Shown here: positions 33,001-44,915 of the stretch, in pieces
Position numbering within the stretch: position 1 is the first letter of the stretch
Layout: each line of letters opens with the position of its first letter
DNA from: Amoebophrya sp. A120
Lineage: Eukaryota > Sar > Dinophyceae > Syndiniales > Amoebophryaceae
Length of the DNA: 64,000 nucleotides
NCBI GenBank assembly: GCA_905178155.1
Contig: CAJINV010000005.1
Coordinates: 5,126,256 to 5,190,255 of the forward strand
Reading direction: 5' to 3'
Position numbers and translations under genes: made by a program
Notes under the pieces: generated by a model
Seen by the model: only the letters and a program-made list of their open reading frames with translations
The model's database searches: none
What the model was told of the DNA's origin: nothing

Positions 33001-33423
33001 AGTTTAACATTGCCACCCCAGAGTTGTCATACACGTCTGCAAGCCTCAGAGTCAGACGTTTCTCATGCGCAACCCCATGAGGAGCACTCTGTAATGCTGT
33101 CTGGCAGTTTGTCATGCTAGAATCAGGATCATGCCGCTACAATTATGTTGGCTAAAAAACGCGAGTTGTACACTCTGAGCCCAAAATTGTCATGCGCGAC
33201 AGCCAAAAGATGCTAGTTTATGTAGTAAAGTCACCATGATCTTGAGGACTATGGGGTGGGGACGTTTTTGCTCAGGATAGAAATGCGCGGAGCTGGGAAA
33301 CGGCTGGCCGAAGGCCGAGGACTTTGTGGAAGACATCAATTTTCCCAGCAGCGAAATCGGCCAGGCCTGGGAAAAATACGTTGCCGATGCCGTGGCGGGT
33401 CTCGACAATTATTTTACCAACTA
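30078..33423 (+). CDS. Gene E: unknown protein, 5' structure partly unresolved
   Basis: Resolved exons: 30078-30292, 30533-about 30594, about 30811-30882, 31746-31827, 32095-32353, 32660-32697, 32838-32979 and 33285-33423. The link between exons 2 and 3 is not settled: the frame after exon 2 meets TAG at 30601, and no GT-AG pair gives a clean phase. From exon 3 the frame is continuous to TAA at 33421-33423. Visible features are a KRVGDDDDDDNPTE peptide that occurs twice in succession and a Trp/Glu-rich helical region (DWAQECEELNAEWKE, then DHWKCAELGNGWPKAEDF). The N-terminus (MKLANKNMKATFFLAVAPFG) is weakly signal-like. No family is recognised. If exons 1-2 belong to a separate short gene, the main gene would begin further downstream. 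Confidence 0.6.
30293..30532 (+). mobile_element. Introner, family G
   Basis: TATGGCGTTCTCACCTGTTA start, CAGTTGAGAACGCCATA end. TSD ACGAC. Removal joins GRGATTT to HLWVGSEL. Confidence 0.92.
30738..30794 (+). mobile_element. Fragment resembling the 3' end of a C introner
   Basis: Carries TTTGTCATGCAT, then CGATACTTTTTCACAGGATA, the C-family 3' tip. No matching 5' tip was found upstream. It lies in the unresolved intron of gene E. Confidence 0.5.
30838..30880 (+). repeat. 43-bp direct repeat flanking an intron, copy 1
   Basis: Identical to 31761-31803. Both copies are coding in gene E (KRVGDDDDDDNPTE) and sit on either side of the GT-AG intron 30883-31745. Confidence 0.9.
30883..31745 (+). 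other. GT-AG intron of gene E with GC-rich interior
   Basis: Donor GAGAAG-GTAGCA, acceptor GAATCAG-GTACC, phase 0. It joins DNPTEK to VPTGRKRV. The stretch 31240-31720 is markedly GC-rich compared with the surroundings, and I recognise no gene in it. Confidence 0.7.
31828..32094 (+). mobile_element. Introner, family A
   Basis: TATCAAATGGAAATATGTCT start, TATTTGCATTTGATA end. TSD TGAAA/TGAAC. Removal joins GAVAYE to TKAVTDWAQ. Confidence 0.9.
32354..32659 (+). mobile_element. Introner, family G
   Basis: TATGGGACTCTCAAACGTTA start, GAGAGCTCTTGTCCCATA end. The TSD is poor (TTCAA versus CTCTA). The frame joint is IRGVFK to GGMLLSAD. It includes CCCTAACCCTAA at 32438-32449. Confidence 0.82.
32698..32837 (+). 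mobile_element. Introner, family C
   Basis: TATGCATTGCAAAAGTATCG start, CGATACTTTTGCACAGGATA end. TSD ATACT/ATACC. Removal joins LLSADT to KLIRNVTG. Confidence 0.92.
32980..33284 (+). mobile_element. Introner, family B
   Basis: TATGCCGTGTAAAAACATT start, GACGTTTTTGCTCAGGATA end. TSD GAAAT. Removal joins YIDHWK to CAELGNGW. Confidence 0.92.
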
Positions 33424-33959
33424 AACATGTTGTTGAACTTAAACTTATTTACTTTTTTCGCTTCAGAATCAATCTTTCTCGCGATCTATTCCACCTCCGG
33501 TTTCAAGAGTACACTTTTTTTGTTTTTGTTTACAGCTGCACATGTTGTTTCAATTTAATATTTCATTTCATACATGTATGTCAATCACCAGTTGGGTATT
33601 ACTCATTTATTCATTCACTCGTCCACATGACAGCGATGCCTTTTGGTATTTATTGGGAAAACGAAAAGAATCTTACTCATCCACCATAATCCGCAAGATA
33701 GAAGCACAAGAACCTGACAACTCCAAAAATGTAAATGTTAGTGCCTGTAGCTGTGCCGACGTACTTTCTTGCGACGGAGAGGGAGAGCTAGTACTTAGCA
33801 GTGTAAGAACTGCAACTGCCGTCAGCTTTCTCTCTCCTGTCGCAGCAGATTAAAGTGCTGTCCAGCCGTTGTACTAACAGAGTCGCGTATGTTGATACTG
33901 CAGTGGTTCTTTTTACAATTCACAGATCAAAGCTGCGTCTTCCCGCTCCAGCAGGAGAA
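33424..33959. other. 3' flank of gene E
   Basis: AT-rich. At about 33853-33890 it carries GTCCAGCCGTTGTACTAAC and following bases that also open each array unit (for example 35503 and 38663), so this is probably where the array's 5' flank came from or was copied to. Confidence 0.5.
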
Positions 33960-34157
33960 CAACAATAACGGCACACCAGTTACAAGAAGTTATTCGAACT
34001 TTTATCGCATATAATTGCCGCTTGAGGATCGTCTTGTTTCAGGCAGGAATCTTGTCCCGCGGAGCTGTGGTGGTTCACGCGTACATTCTTTCCACACGAA
34101 AAATTGTTCCACATTCATCTTTCCACATCTTGGTTCGATGGCGCTTTCCGCCTTTCA
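33960..34157 (+). pseudogene. Fragment of the gene C 3' end
   Basis: Matches 18079-18275 of gene C (AACAATAACGGCACACC start) with small indels that break the frame. It is cut off from any upstream exon. Confidence 0.85.
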
Positions 34158-34700
34158 ATCACTGTGCTGTAGATCATTATGTTGCTCCTGTCACGGAGGC
34201 GGAATAGCAAGAAGTCCTCGGGATCTTCTATGAAAAAAACGAAAAGTTTTCACCTCCCGTCGCTCTTGCTGCTGGATCTTCCCTGCGATAGTACTGATCG
34301 AAGCATATTAGAGTTCTTGTTGAAATGAATTCTTTGGTTAGAAATACCGCTTGATGCTGTTGTGCTTTTCGTTTCTGATTGGATTTTTTGGATCATACAC
34401 TAATAGCGTTTACTGATAGGTTACCTGTTTTCTGTAGTCGAAGAAAGAACTTGATAAGGGCAGTTCCTTCTCCTGCGGGCGCCGGTTTTGCGTAGCCTTC
34501 GTTTCGAGGTGGATTGCGCAAGAAGTGCTGGAAGCATTCACCCTCGTCATATGTTTTCCATGATGGCAGTTCGTGGTTAGTATGAAAATGTGTACAACGG
34601 TCATGAGCCATAGATAATAAATAGCATCGATCGTGGTCCAGCATGAGCAATTAGAAGTGCGTTGAGTATACAAATTACCTTCGGCAAGTAGATGTAAAAG

Positions 34701-35263
34701 ATGAAGACCATGGATTTCGAGTCGCGGCGGCGCGCGTTCAAGCAGACGCAGGATTTGAACGACGTGCGACGAAAGCGTGAAGACGAGGAAGTGCAGCTGC
34801 GGAAAACGGAAAAGGAGGTCCTGCTGCAGAAAAAGCGCCGGGATTGCCGCAGCGATGGTTGTAGTACTGCACCAGCAGCTCCGGCGTCCACCTCGACTTC
34901 CGCTGCAGCATCCGCTTCCTCTTCCACCACGGAAAGCATGGGTAGTACTTCTACCCACGGTAATTATAACAGCGCGGCAAGTAGGACAACCTCTAACAAC
35001 AGTTGTGCCAGTGCTACCAACTACACGGCTCAGAAGATTTTAGGGCAGAGGAACACGCTGCTTTCGACAACCGACGAAGAGCATAGCTCGGGAGCGATGA
35101 ATTCAAAAATGAGTCTGAATCTGAATGCAAGTGCAAGTACGCATCTTCAACTGCAGTCGACAGATCAACATGGTGCAGCTGTTGGCAATAATATTAACTC
35201 GCCTTGTGTGTTCCGTGACCATCATGATCATGGCCCGCCAGAAGACTGCTCCCCATTACTGCA
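34701..35263 (+). pseudogene. Decayed 5' fragment of importin-alpha
   Basis: Begins MKTMDFESRRRAFKQTQ and continues through the Ser/Thr-rich insert to SPLLHIHC, matching exons 1-2 of gene D without the first introner between them. No ARM-repeat exons follow; the copy runs into a truncated A introner and then the tandem array. It cannot make an importin. A short IBB-only product is conceivable but unsupported. Confidence 0.9.
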
Positions 35264-35491
35264 TATACACTGCAAGAGATATAATGTCTGGATTTGGAAG
35301 GTTGCAACTTGTCATGCTAAATCTGGATCGTGCCAAAAATATGTGTTGCATGATTACCAAAAGATGTCCACTTTCGGACAAGTTCAGAGGCAGTTTGTCA
35401 TGCAGGATAAGTAGGGATGATAGCGGTTTCACAGAATCTGCCATGCTAGGTCCTACATGCCAGACCTCATGGGTCATGGAAAATCTGCATG
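35264..35491 (+). mobile_element. Truncated A introner at the duplication breakpoint
   Basis: Copy of the element at 20347-20624. It lacks its 3' TIR and breaks off after AAATCTGCATGG into the array sequence GAATAAAGTGTCC. Confidence 0.88.
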
Positions 35492-36160
35492 GAATAAAGT
35501 GTCCAGCCGTTGTACTAACAGAGTCGCGTATGTTGATACGACTCGGGATTTTGATGTGCTACTTGTGCAAGGACGCGGGCAAAATTTCGCCCCGGATTTT
35601 TGAACATCTTGAAGATTTGGATGGTTGGGTAAGACCAAAAAAAAATTTCTTCCTCGGAGGACGACCTCTTGCATTTCTCAAGGAGGATGCAAGTGGCACG
35701 GTGAAAAATGTCGATTTTCAGAAATTTTTCTGTTGTTCACAGTTTGTCGTGCTTCCTGTGTATTGTTTCACAGACGGTTCAATTAGTTTTAGTGTTACAA
35801 CTACCGTGTACTTACCTTGTACTTTTTTTTGTTTTTCTACTCTGGCAGCTGAGGACGCGCTAGTAGTAAGTTCTCTCGCAGGTGCACCTCCTTGTTTTTC
35901 GACGGTCGTGCGAAATTTCTCTCACTTCGGTACAGGTTTCTATTTTAAGAAGCGCACACGTCATTCTATCTTTCTGCGCCCTCCCGTCGTTTTATGATTT
36001 ATTAATACAAATTTGTCACATCGATAGATTTTTGCTACGAGGTTTTTTCTTCATCTTCACCCAAGTTAGAAGACTACTGTCGTTTTGATTCTGTAATAGT
36101 GCAACTGCAACAAATAGTACGTAGGTAAATTTTCTGAATCAGCAACAGCAACGACACGAG

Positions 36161-38621
36161 ATGTTCACCTCTAGAACCCTGATCTCAGGTTCCGAAGACG
36201 CAGGGCCTCTGCTCGGCCCAACAAGTACGATGTTGTCCGACAGTCCTCCATTGAGACCGGGTTCAAACGATCCAGACCCGGATCCTCTTCTACGTGAAGA
36301 TTTTCCTTGCACCAGACCAACAGCACATGGGGCTCCCGAAGCCGCAAATGCGAAAAATGCAAAAAGGAAGAACACCAGCACGAGCACTAGCAGCTTGGGA
36401 GCGGCTACTACTGGAGGTTCTTCTTCCTACAGCGGCCCAAGTAGGACATTGTCGTCTTCAACATCGTCGACTGGTGCGGGGTTGAGCAATGATAACAAAC
36501 ACCAGCGCATTATCAAATGCAAATAAGTCTGGGTCTGGAAACTTGTGATGCTGAATTGTGGATGACTGAAATACTTCCCAATGCAGCTAAGCATGACAAG
36601 TTTCCCGCACACTTTTGCATGCGCATTCCGCATGAAAAACTGCGCTTTTGTATGACAAAAGGAGGTATCTTCTTGCTAGTCATGCAACACAGATTTTACA
36701 GGAGTGCAGGACTAGCATTACAAGTTCCATGCTTTCAGACCCAGACATATTTGCAATGCATACGCATTCTGAATTACCCGCTCACGCCGGAAGTTGGCCC
36801 AAGGGAAGTTGTGCTCCTAGAAGCTCCACCGATCGAGAAATTCGACGTAGCAACAAGACCCGACGGAGAAACGGGCGTGCTGGAACATGATAGGGAACAG
36901 CATCACGCCGGTATAATATCTTCAAACCAGGGCGGAGGAGGAGGAGGAGCATATCAGCATAATGGAAATGAGGGTCTTGTGGCAGGACCACGAGGAGCAT
37001 CTTCTTCAAGAACACATGAGCTGCGGAAGAATACTTCTAGTACGACGAGCATAAAAGATCTGTACAACGTCGTTCCAGCATCATCTGTGAATGATGATAA
37101 GCCCCAACAGACGATGAAAACTCGCAAGCCGCGACATTCCTGGAGCGTGCACAACTATGACCCGCTCAGGTGTCAACTTACAGGCTACGTAAACGTTTAC
37201 AATAGATGAACATGCAAGTCTGTGATGCAAAAGGTGATGCAAAAGGTAGCCTACTTGTACTCCTGCAGAAGTGCGCATGACAAGTTCTGGAGTTGTCCCA
37301 AACGACCGCACTAGAATCGTGCGAAATTTGATTGTATTGCAGAAAGTGGAACGTTGTGCGAGTCTGTCATGCTCGTCATCATGCAATACAAAACGCAGAC
37401 TCTATTGGAACGCTTGAGATTGTAGTAACGTTTGAGCAGGTCATAACAACCTCCGGGATTTTCTTGCTGACGAGGAAGAAGTGGACTCGGATTCCTACAC
37501 CCGCATTTATGGCCTGCTCAAGTTGTGTTACAATCTGTGATGCAAAAGGTGCATGATCCATCATCCTCTTCTCACAGGAGAGTGCATCACAAGTTCGGGA
37601 CGAGTACTTCTTACCAAACCGCACTAGAATCATCCGGCTAAATTTGTATTGCAAAAAGCGGAACTACACGGCTCTGTGTGTCTCTTATGCTGATCAAGCA
37701 ACACAAAATCCAGACACAGATTCTGTGTACTGTAACCACGTCTGAGATTTTTGTAATAGCTGAGCAGGTTATAGCATTCCCACCGCGTTTTTCTCTACTT
37801 CGTTGACATCGGAAGATGACGACCATAACAAATTCGACGATATTAGTCTTTTTCGCAGCTACGCTGCCGAGGACCCTCACGCGGCACTCTCCCCCTCTAG
37901 CCGAACAGGACATCATAACCCGGCCTCCTCAAGTAGCAGGCAGCAGCGCATGGCTATCCTATGTAAAAACGTCCCCAACCCATAGTCAAGATGGGGAATC
38001 GGCTACACAAATCTACAAGTTTTGGCTGCTTTGCATGACAAATTTGGATTCGTAGTGTCGTGCTGTTTGAGCTAGCTCAGCAGCGTCACAGATCTAGTAC
38101 ATCAGGCTGATTGAAGCATGACAGATTCCAAAACACGCCTAAACAATGCCTCTCATGGGGCTCCGCATGAGAAACAGTTTCAGCATGCAGATTTGCAATA
38201 CAAATACAACTATGGGGTGGGGACGTTTTTCAATACGATAATGGCCATGGCCTCCTTGCTCCTGGACCGGTGGCGTTTCGAGGTTCTATGACAATGCACA
38301 ACTCCCCCTCGTCCCCCTCATTTGTCATGCAAAATACCAATTATACATCCCTTTCCCTTAAGCACTGCTTGCATGACAGGCTCCGGAAGCTGAAACAGCA
38401 CTAGAATCGGTCGCTGATTTGTCATGCAAAAGCTGGATTTATGCCAGCACTTGTGTTGCTGCTTATGCACTTCAAATGAGGGGGGGGGTTGTGGACTCTC
38501 ATAGGTTCCGTACGGCACGTACAAACGCATCGCACTGTTTCTCGCCATTGAGTCAGAGATTGAACCAGAGTGCGGCGACTTTTGTTTTTGCATTTGCAAA
38601 CAGGACGTCGAGAGCTCATAA
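36161..38621 (+). CDS. Array gene, copy 1: truncated relative of gene F
   Basis: Exons 36161-36510, 36768-37155, 37451-37507, 37779-37954, 38246-38286 and 38509-38621 total 1125 nt, 374 residues. The sequence is low-complexity, rich in Ser, Thr, Gly and Asp, with more conserved blocks RILNYPLTPEVGPREVVLLE, RKPRHSWSVHNLRDFLADEE, DDDHNKFDDISLFRSYAAED and LLLDRWRFEVPYGTYKRIAL. It equals the N-terminal third of gene F. It ends shortly after FLA, where gene F enters its first membrane segment, with an unrelated tail IESEIEPECGDFCFC and TAA. It is predicted soluble. Function unknown. Confidence 0.8.
36511..36767 (+). mobile_element. Introner, family A, in array copies only
   Basis: TATCAAATGCAAATAAGTCT start, TATTTGCAATGCATA end. 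TSD CGCAT. Also at 39658, 42805 and 45952. Gene F reads through the same site without an element (CAGCGCATTCTGAAT at about 50324). Confidence 0.97.
37156..37450 (+). mobile_element. Introner, family J
   Basis: TATGACCCGCTCAGGTGT start, TTTGAGCAGGTCATA end. TSD ACAAC. Repeated every 3147 bp and shared with gene F (50720). Removal joins HSWSVHN to LRDFLADEE. Confidence 0.92.
37508..37778 (+). mobile_element. Introner, family J
   Basis: TATGGCCTGCTCAAGTTGTG start, GCTGAGCAGGTTATA end. TSD GCATT. In all four copies and gene F (51090). Removal joins DSYTRI to PTAFFST. Confidence 0.92.
37955..38245 (+). mobile_element. Introner, family B
   Basis: TATCCTATGTAAAAACGTCC start, GACGTTTTTCAATACGATA end. 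TSD ATGGC. In all four copies and gene F (51695). Removal joins QQRMA to MASLLLDR. Confidence 0.93.
38287..38508 (+). mobile_element. Introner, family D
   Basis: TATGACAATGCACAACTCCC start, GTTGTGGACTCTCATA end. TSD GGTTC. In all four copies and gene F (52022). Removal joins DRWRFEV to PYGTYKR. Confidence 0.93.
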
Positions 38622-39307
38622 TTAGCCGCAGCTTTCGTGTGGATACAAATAGAATAAAGTGTCCAGCCGTTGTACTAACAGAGTCGCGTATGTTTAATAT
38701 ACGACTCGGGATTTTGATGTGCTACTTGTGCAAGGACGCGGGCAAAATTTCGCCCCGGATTTTCGAACATTCATTTTGAAGATTTGGATGGTTGAGTAAG
38801 ACCAAAAAAAGATTCCTTCCTCGGAGGACGACCTGTTGCATTTCTCAAGGAGGATGCAAGTGGCACGGTGAAAAATGTCGATTTTCAGAAATTTTTCTGT
38901 TGTTCACAGTTTGTCGTGCTTCCTGTGTATTGTTTCACAGACGGATTACGGTGTATTTACCTTGTTGCACTTTTTTTGTTTTTCTACTCTGGCAGCTGAG
39001 GACGCGCTAGTAGTAAGTTCTCTCGCAGGTGCACCTCCTTGTTTTTCGACGGTCGTGCGAAATTTCTCTCACTTCGGTACAGGTTTCTATTTTAAGAAGC
39101 GCACACGTCATTCTATCTTTCTGCGCCCTCCCGTCGTTTTATGATTTATTAATACAAATTTGTCACATCGATAGATTTTTGCTACGAGGTTTTTTCTTCA
39201 TCTTCACCCAAGTTAGAAGACTACTGTCGTTTTGATTCTGTAAAAGTGCAACTGCAACAAATAGTACGTAGGTAAATTTTCTGAATCAGCAACAGCAACG
39301 ACACGAG

Positions 39308-41768
39308 ATGTTCACCTCTAGAACCCTGATCTCAGGTTCCGAAGACGCAGGGCCTCTGCTCGGCCCAACAAGTACGATGTTGTCCGACAGTCCTCCATTG
39401 AGACCGGGTTCAAACGATCCAGACCCGGATCCTCTTCTACGTGAAGATTTTCCTTGCACCAGACCAACAGCACATGGGGCTCCCGAAGCCGCAAATGCGA
39501 AAAATGCAAAAAGGAAGAACACCAGCACGAGCACTAGCAGCTTGGGAGCGGCTACTACTGGAGGTTCTTCTTCCTACAGCGGCCCAAGTAGGACATTGTC
39601 GTCTTCAACATCGTCGACTGGTGCGGGGTTGAGCAATGATAACAAACACCAGCGCATTATCAAATGCAAATAAGTCTGGGTCTGGAAACTTGTGATGCTG
39701 AATTGTGGATGACTGAAATACTTCCCAATGCAGCTAAGCATGACAAGTTTCCCGCACACTTTTGCATGCGCATTCCGCATGAAAAACTGCGCTTTTGTAT
39801 GACAAAAGGAGGTATCTTCTTGCTAGTCATGCAACACAGATTTTACAGGAGTGCAGGACTAGCATTACAAGTTCCATGCTTTCAGACCCAGACATATTTG
39901 CAATGCATACGCATTCTGAATTACCCGCTCACGCCGGAAGTTGGCCCAAGGGAAGTTGTGCTCCTAGAAGCTCCACCGATCGAGAAATTCGACGTAGCAA
40001 CAAGACCCGACGGAGAAACGGGCGTGCTGGAACATGATAGGGAACAGCATCACGCCGGTATAATATCTTCAAACCAGGGCGGAGGAGGAGGAGGAGCATA
40101 TCAGCATAATGGAAATGAGGGTCTTGTGGCAGGACCACGAGGAGCATCTTCTTCAAGAACACATGAGCTGCGGAAGAATACTTCTAGTACGACGAGCATA
40201 AAAGATCTGTACAACGTCGTTCCAGCATCATCTGTGAATGATGATAAGCCCCAACAGACGATGAAAACTCGCAAGCCGCGACATTCCTGGAGCGTGCACA
40301 ACTATGACCCGCTCAGGTGTCAACTTACAGGCTACGTAAACGTTTACAATAGATGAACATGCAAGTCTGTGATGCAAAAGGTGATGCAAAAGGTAGCCTA
40401 CTTGTACTCCTGCAGAAGTGCGCATGACAAGTTCTGGAGTTGTCCCAAACGACCGCACTAGAATCGTGCGAAATTTGATTGTATTGCAGAAAGTGGAACG
40501 TTGTGCGAGTCTGTCATGCTCGTCATCATGCAATACAAAACGCAGACTCTATTGGAACGCTTGAGATTGTAGTAACGTTTGAGCAGGTCATAACAACCTC
40601 CGGGATTTTCTTGCTGACGAGGAAGAAGTGGACTCGGATTCCTACACCCGCATTTATGGCCTGCTCAAGTTGTGTTACAATCTGTGATGCAAAAGGTGCA
40701 TGATCCATCATCCTCTTCTCACAGGAGAGTGCATCACAAGTTCGGGACGAGTACTTCTTACCAAACCGCACTAGAATCATCCGGCTAAATTTGTATTGCA
40801 AAAAGCGGAACTACACGGCTCTGTGTGTCTCTTATGCTGATCAAGCAACACAAAATCCAGACACAGATTCTGTGTACTGTAACCACGTCTGAGATTTTTG
40901 TAATAGCTGAGCAGGTTATAGCATTCCCACCGCGTTTTTCTCTACTTCGTTGACATCGGAAGATGACGACCATAACAAATTCGACGATATTAGTCTTTTT
41001 CGCAGCTACGCTGCCGAGGACCCTCACGCGGCACTCTCCCCCTCTAGCCGAACAGGACATCATAACCCGGCCTCCTCAAGTAGCAGGCAGCAGCGCATGG
41101 CTATCCTATGTAAAAACGTCCCCAACCCATAGTCAAGATGGGGAATCGGCTACACAAATCTACAAGTTTTGGCTGCTTTGCATGACAAATTTGGATTCGT
41201 AGTGTCGTGCTGTTTGAGCTAGCTCAGCAGCGTCACAGATCTAGTACATCAGGCTGATTGAAGCATGACAGATTCCAAAACACGCCTAAACAATGCCTCT
41301 CATGGGGCTCCGCATGAGAAACAGTTTCAGCATGCAGATTTGCAATACAAATACAACTATGGGGTGGGGACGTTTTTCAATACGATAATGGCCATGGCCT
41401 CCTTGCTCCTGGACCGGTGGCGTTTCGAGGTTCTATGACAATGCACAACTCCCCCTCGTCCCCCTCATTTGTCATGCAAAATACCAATTATACATCCCTT
41501 TCCCTTAAGCACTGCTTGCATGACAGGCTCCGGAAGCTGAAACAGCACTAGAATCGGTCGCTGATTTGTCATGCAAAAGCTGGATTTATGCCAGCACTTG
41601 TGTTGCTGCTTATGCACTTCAAATGAGGGGGGGGGTTGTGGACTCTCATAGGTTCCGTACGGCACGTACAAACGCATCGCACTGTTTCTCGCCATTGAGT
41701 CAGAGATTGAACCAGAGTGCGGCGACTTTTGTTTTTGCATTTGCAAACAGGACGTCGAGAGCTCATAA
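39308..41768 (+). CDS. Array gene, copy 2
   Basis: Same exon structure as copy 1, shifted by 3147 bp: 39308-39657, 39915-40302, 40598-40654, 40926-41101, 41393-41433, 41656-41768. The predicted protein is the same 374 residues. No disabling change was seen. Confidence 0.8.
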
Positions 41769-42454
41769 TTAGCCGCAGCTTTCGTGTGGATACAAATAGA
41801 ATAAAGTGTCCAGCCGTTGTACTAACAGAGTCGCGTATGTTTAATATACGACTCGGGATTTTGATGTGCTACTTGTGCAAGGACGCGGGCAAAATTTCGC
41901 CCCGGATTTTCGAACATTCATTTTGAAGATTTGGATGGTTGAGTAAGACCAAAAAAAGATTCCTTCCTCGGAGGACGACCTGTTGCATTTCTCAAGGAGG
42001 ATGCAAGTGGCACGGTGAAAAATGTCGATTTTCAGAAATTTTTCTGTTGTTCACAGTTTGTCGTGCTTCCTGTGTATTGTTTCACAGACGGATTACGGTG
42101 TATTTACCTTGTTGCACTTTTTTTGTTTTTCTACTCTGGCAGCTGAGGACGCGCTAGTAGTAAGTTCTCTCGCAGGTGCACCTCCTTGTTTTTCGACGGT
42201 CGTGCGAAATTTCTCTCACTTCGGTACAGGTTTCTATTTTAAGAAGCGCACACGTCATTCTATCTTTCTGCGCCCTCCCGTCGTTTTATGATTTATTAAT
42301 ACAAATTTGTCACATCGATAGATTTTTGCTACGAGGTTTTTTCTTCATCTTCACCCAAGTTAGAAGACTACTGTCGTTTTGATTCTGTAAAAGTGCAACT
42401 GCAACAAATAGTACGTAGGTAAATTTTCTGAATCAGCAACAGCAACGACACGAG

Positions 42455-44915
42455 ATGTTCACCTCTAGAACCCTGATCTCAGGTTCCGAAGACGCAGGGC
42501 CTCTGCTCGGCCCAACAAGTACGATGTTGTCCGACAGTCCTCCATTGAGACCGGGTTCAAACGATCCAGACCCGGATCCTCTTCTACGTGAAGATTTTCC
42601 TTGCACCAGACCAACAGCACATGGGGCTCCCGAAGCCGCAAATGCGAAAAATGCAAAAAGGAAGAACACCAGCACGAGCACTAGCAGCTTGGGAGCGGCT
42701 ACTACTGGAGGTTCTTCTTCCTACAGCGGCCCAAGTAGGACATTGTCGTCTTCAACATCGTCGACTGGTGCGGGGTTGAGCAATGATAACAAACACCAGC
42801 GCATTATCAAATGCAAATAAGTCTGGGTCTGGAAACTTGTGATGCTGAATTGTGGATGACTGAAATACTTCCCAATGCAGCTAAGCATGACAAGTTTCCC
42901 GCACACTTTTGCATGCGCATTCCGCATGAAAAACTGCGCTTTTGTATGACAAAAGGAGGTATCTTCTTGCTAGTCATGCAACACAGATTTTACAGGAGTG
43001 CAGGACTAGCATTACAAGTTCCATGCTTTCAGACCCAGACATATTTGCAATGCATACGCATTCTGAATTACCCGCTCACGCCGGAAGTTGGCCCAAGGGA
43101 AGTTGTGCTCCTAGAAGCTCCACCGATCGAGAAATTCGACGTAGCAACAAGACCCGACGGAGAAACGGGCGTGCTGGAACATGATAGGGAACAGCATCAC
43201 GCCGGTATAATATCTTCAAACCAGGGCGGAGGAGGAGGAGGAGCATATCAGCATAATGGAAATGAGGGTCTTGTGGCAGGACCACGAGGAGCATCTTCTT
43301 CAAGAACACATGAGCTGCGGAAGAATACTTCTAGTACGACGAGCATAAAAGATCTGTACAACGTCGTTCCAGCATCATCTGTGAATGATGATAAGCCCCA
43401 ACAGACGATGAAAACTCGCAAGCCGCGACATTCCTGGAGCGTGCACAACTATGACCCGCTCAGGTGTCAACTTACAGGCTACGTAAACGTTTACAATAGA
43501 TGAACATGCAAGTCTGTGATGCAAAAGGTGATGCAAAAGGTAGCCTACTTGTACTCCTGCAGAAGTGCGCATGACAAGTTCTGGAGTTGTCCCAAACGAC
43601 CGCACTAGAATCGTGCGAAATTTGATTGTATTGCAGAAAGTGGAACGTTGTGCGAGTCTGTCATGCTCGTCATCATGCAATACAAAACGCAGACTCTATT
43701 GGAACGCTTGAGATTGTAGTAACGTTTGAGCAGGTCATAACAACCTCCGGGATTTTCTTGCTGACGAGGAAGAAGTGGACTCGGATTCCTACACCCGCAT
43801 TTATGGCCTGCTCAAGTTGTGTTACAATCTGTGATGCAAAAGGTGCATGATCCATCATCCTCTTCTCACAGGAGAGTGCATCACAAGTTCGGGACGAGTA
43901 CTTCTTACCAAACCGCACTAGAATCATCCGGCTAAATTTGTATTGCAAAAAGCGGAACTACACGGCTCTGTGTGTCTCTTATGCTGATCAAGCAACACAA
44001 AATCCAGACACAGATTCTGTGTACTGTAACCACGTCTGAGATTTTTGTAATAGCTGAGCAGGTTATAGCATTCCCACCGCGTTTTTCTCTACTTCGTTGA
44101 CATCGGAAGATGACGACCATAACAAATTCGACGATATTAGTCTTTTTCGCAGCTACGCTGCCGAGGACCCTCACGCGGCACTCTCCCCCTCTAGCCGAAC
44201 AGGACATCATAACCCGGCCTCCTCAAGTAGCAGGCAGCAGCGCATGGCTATCCTATGTAAAAACGTCCCCAACCCATAGTCAAGATGGGGAATCGGCTAC
44301 ACAAATCTACAAGTTTTGGCTGCTTTGCATGACAAATTTGGATTCGTAGTGTCGTGCTGTTTGAGCTAGCTCAGCAGCGTCACAGATCTAGTACATCAGG
44401 CTGATTGAAGCATGACAGATTCCAAAACACGCCTAAACAATGCCTCTCATGGGGCTCCGCATGAGAAACAGTTTCAGCATGCAGATTTGCAATACAAATA
44501 CAACTATGGGGTGGGGACGTTTTTCAATACGATAATGGCCATGGCCTCCTTGCTCCTGGACCGGTGGCGTTTCGAGGTTCTATGACAATGCACAACTCCC
44601 CCTCGTCCCCCTCATTTGTCATGCAAAATACCAATTATACATCCCTTTCCCTTAAGCACTGCTTGCATGACAGGCTCCGGAAGCTGAAACAGCACTAGAA
44701 TCGGTCGCTGATTTGTCATGCAAAAGCTGGATTTATGCCAGCACTTGTGTTGCTGCTTATGCACTTCAAATGAGGGGGGGGGTTGTGGACTCTCATAGGT
44801 TCCGTACGGCACGTACAAACGCATCGCACTGTTTCTCGCCATTGAGTCAGAGATTGAACCAGAGTGCGGCGACTTTTGTTTTTGCATTTGCAAACAGGAC
44901 GTCGAGAGCTCATAA
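42455..44915 (+). CDS. Array gene, copy 3
   Basis: Same structure, shifted by 6294 bp: 42455-42804, 43062-43449, 43745-43801, 44073-44248, 44540-44580, 44803-44915. The predicted protein matches copies 1 and 2. Confidence 0.8.
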
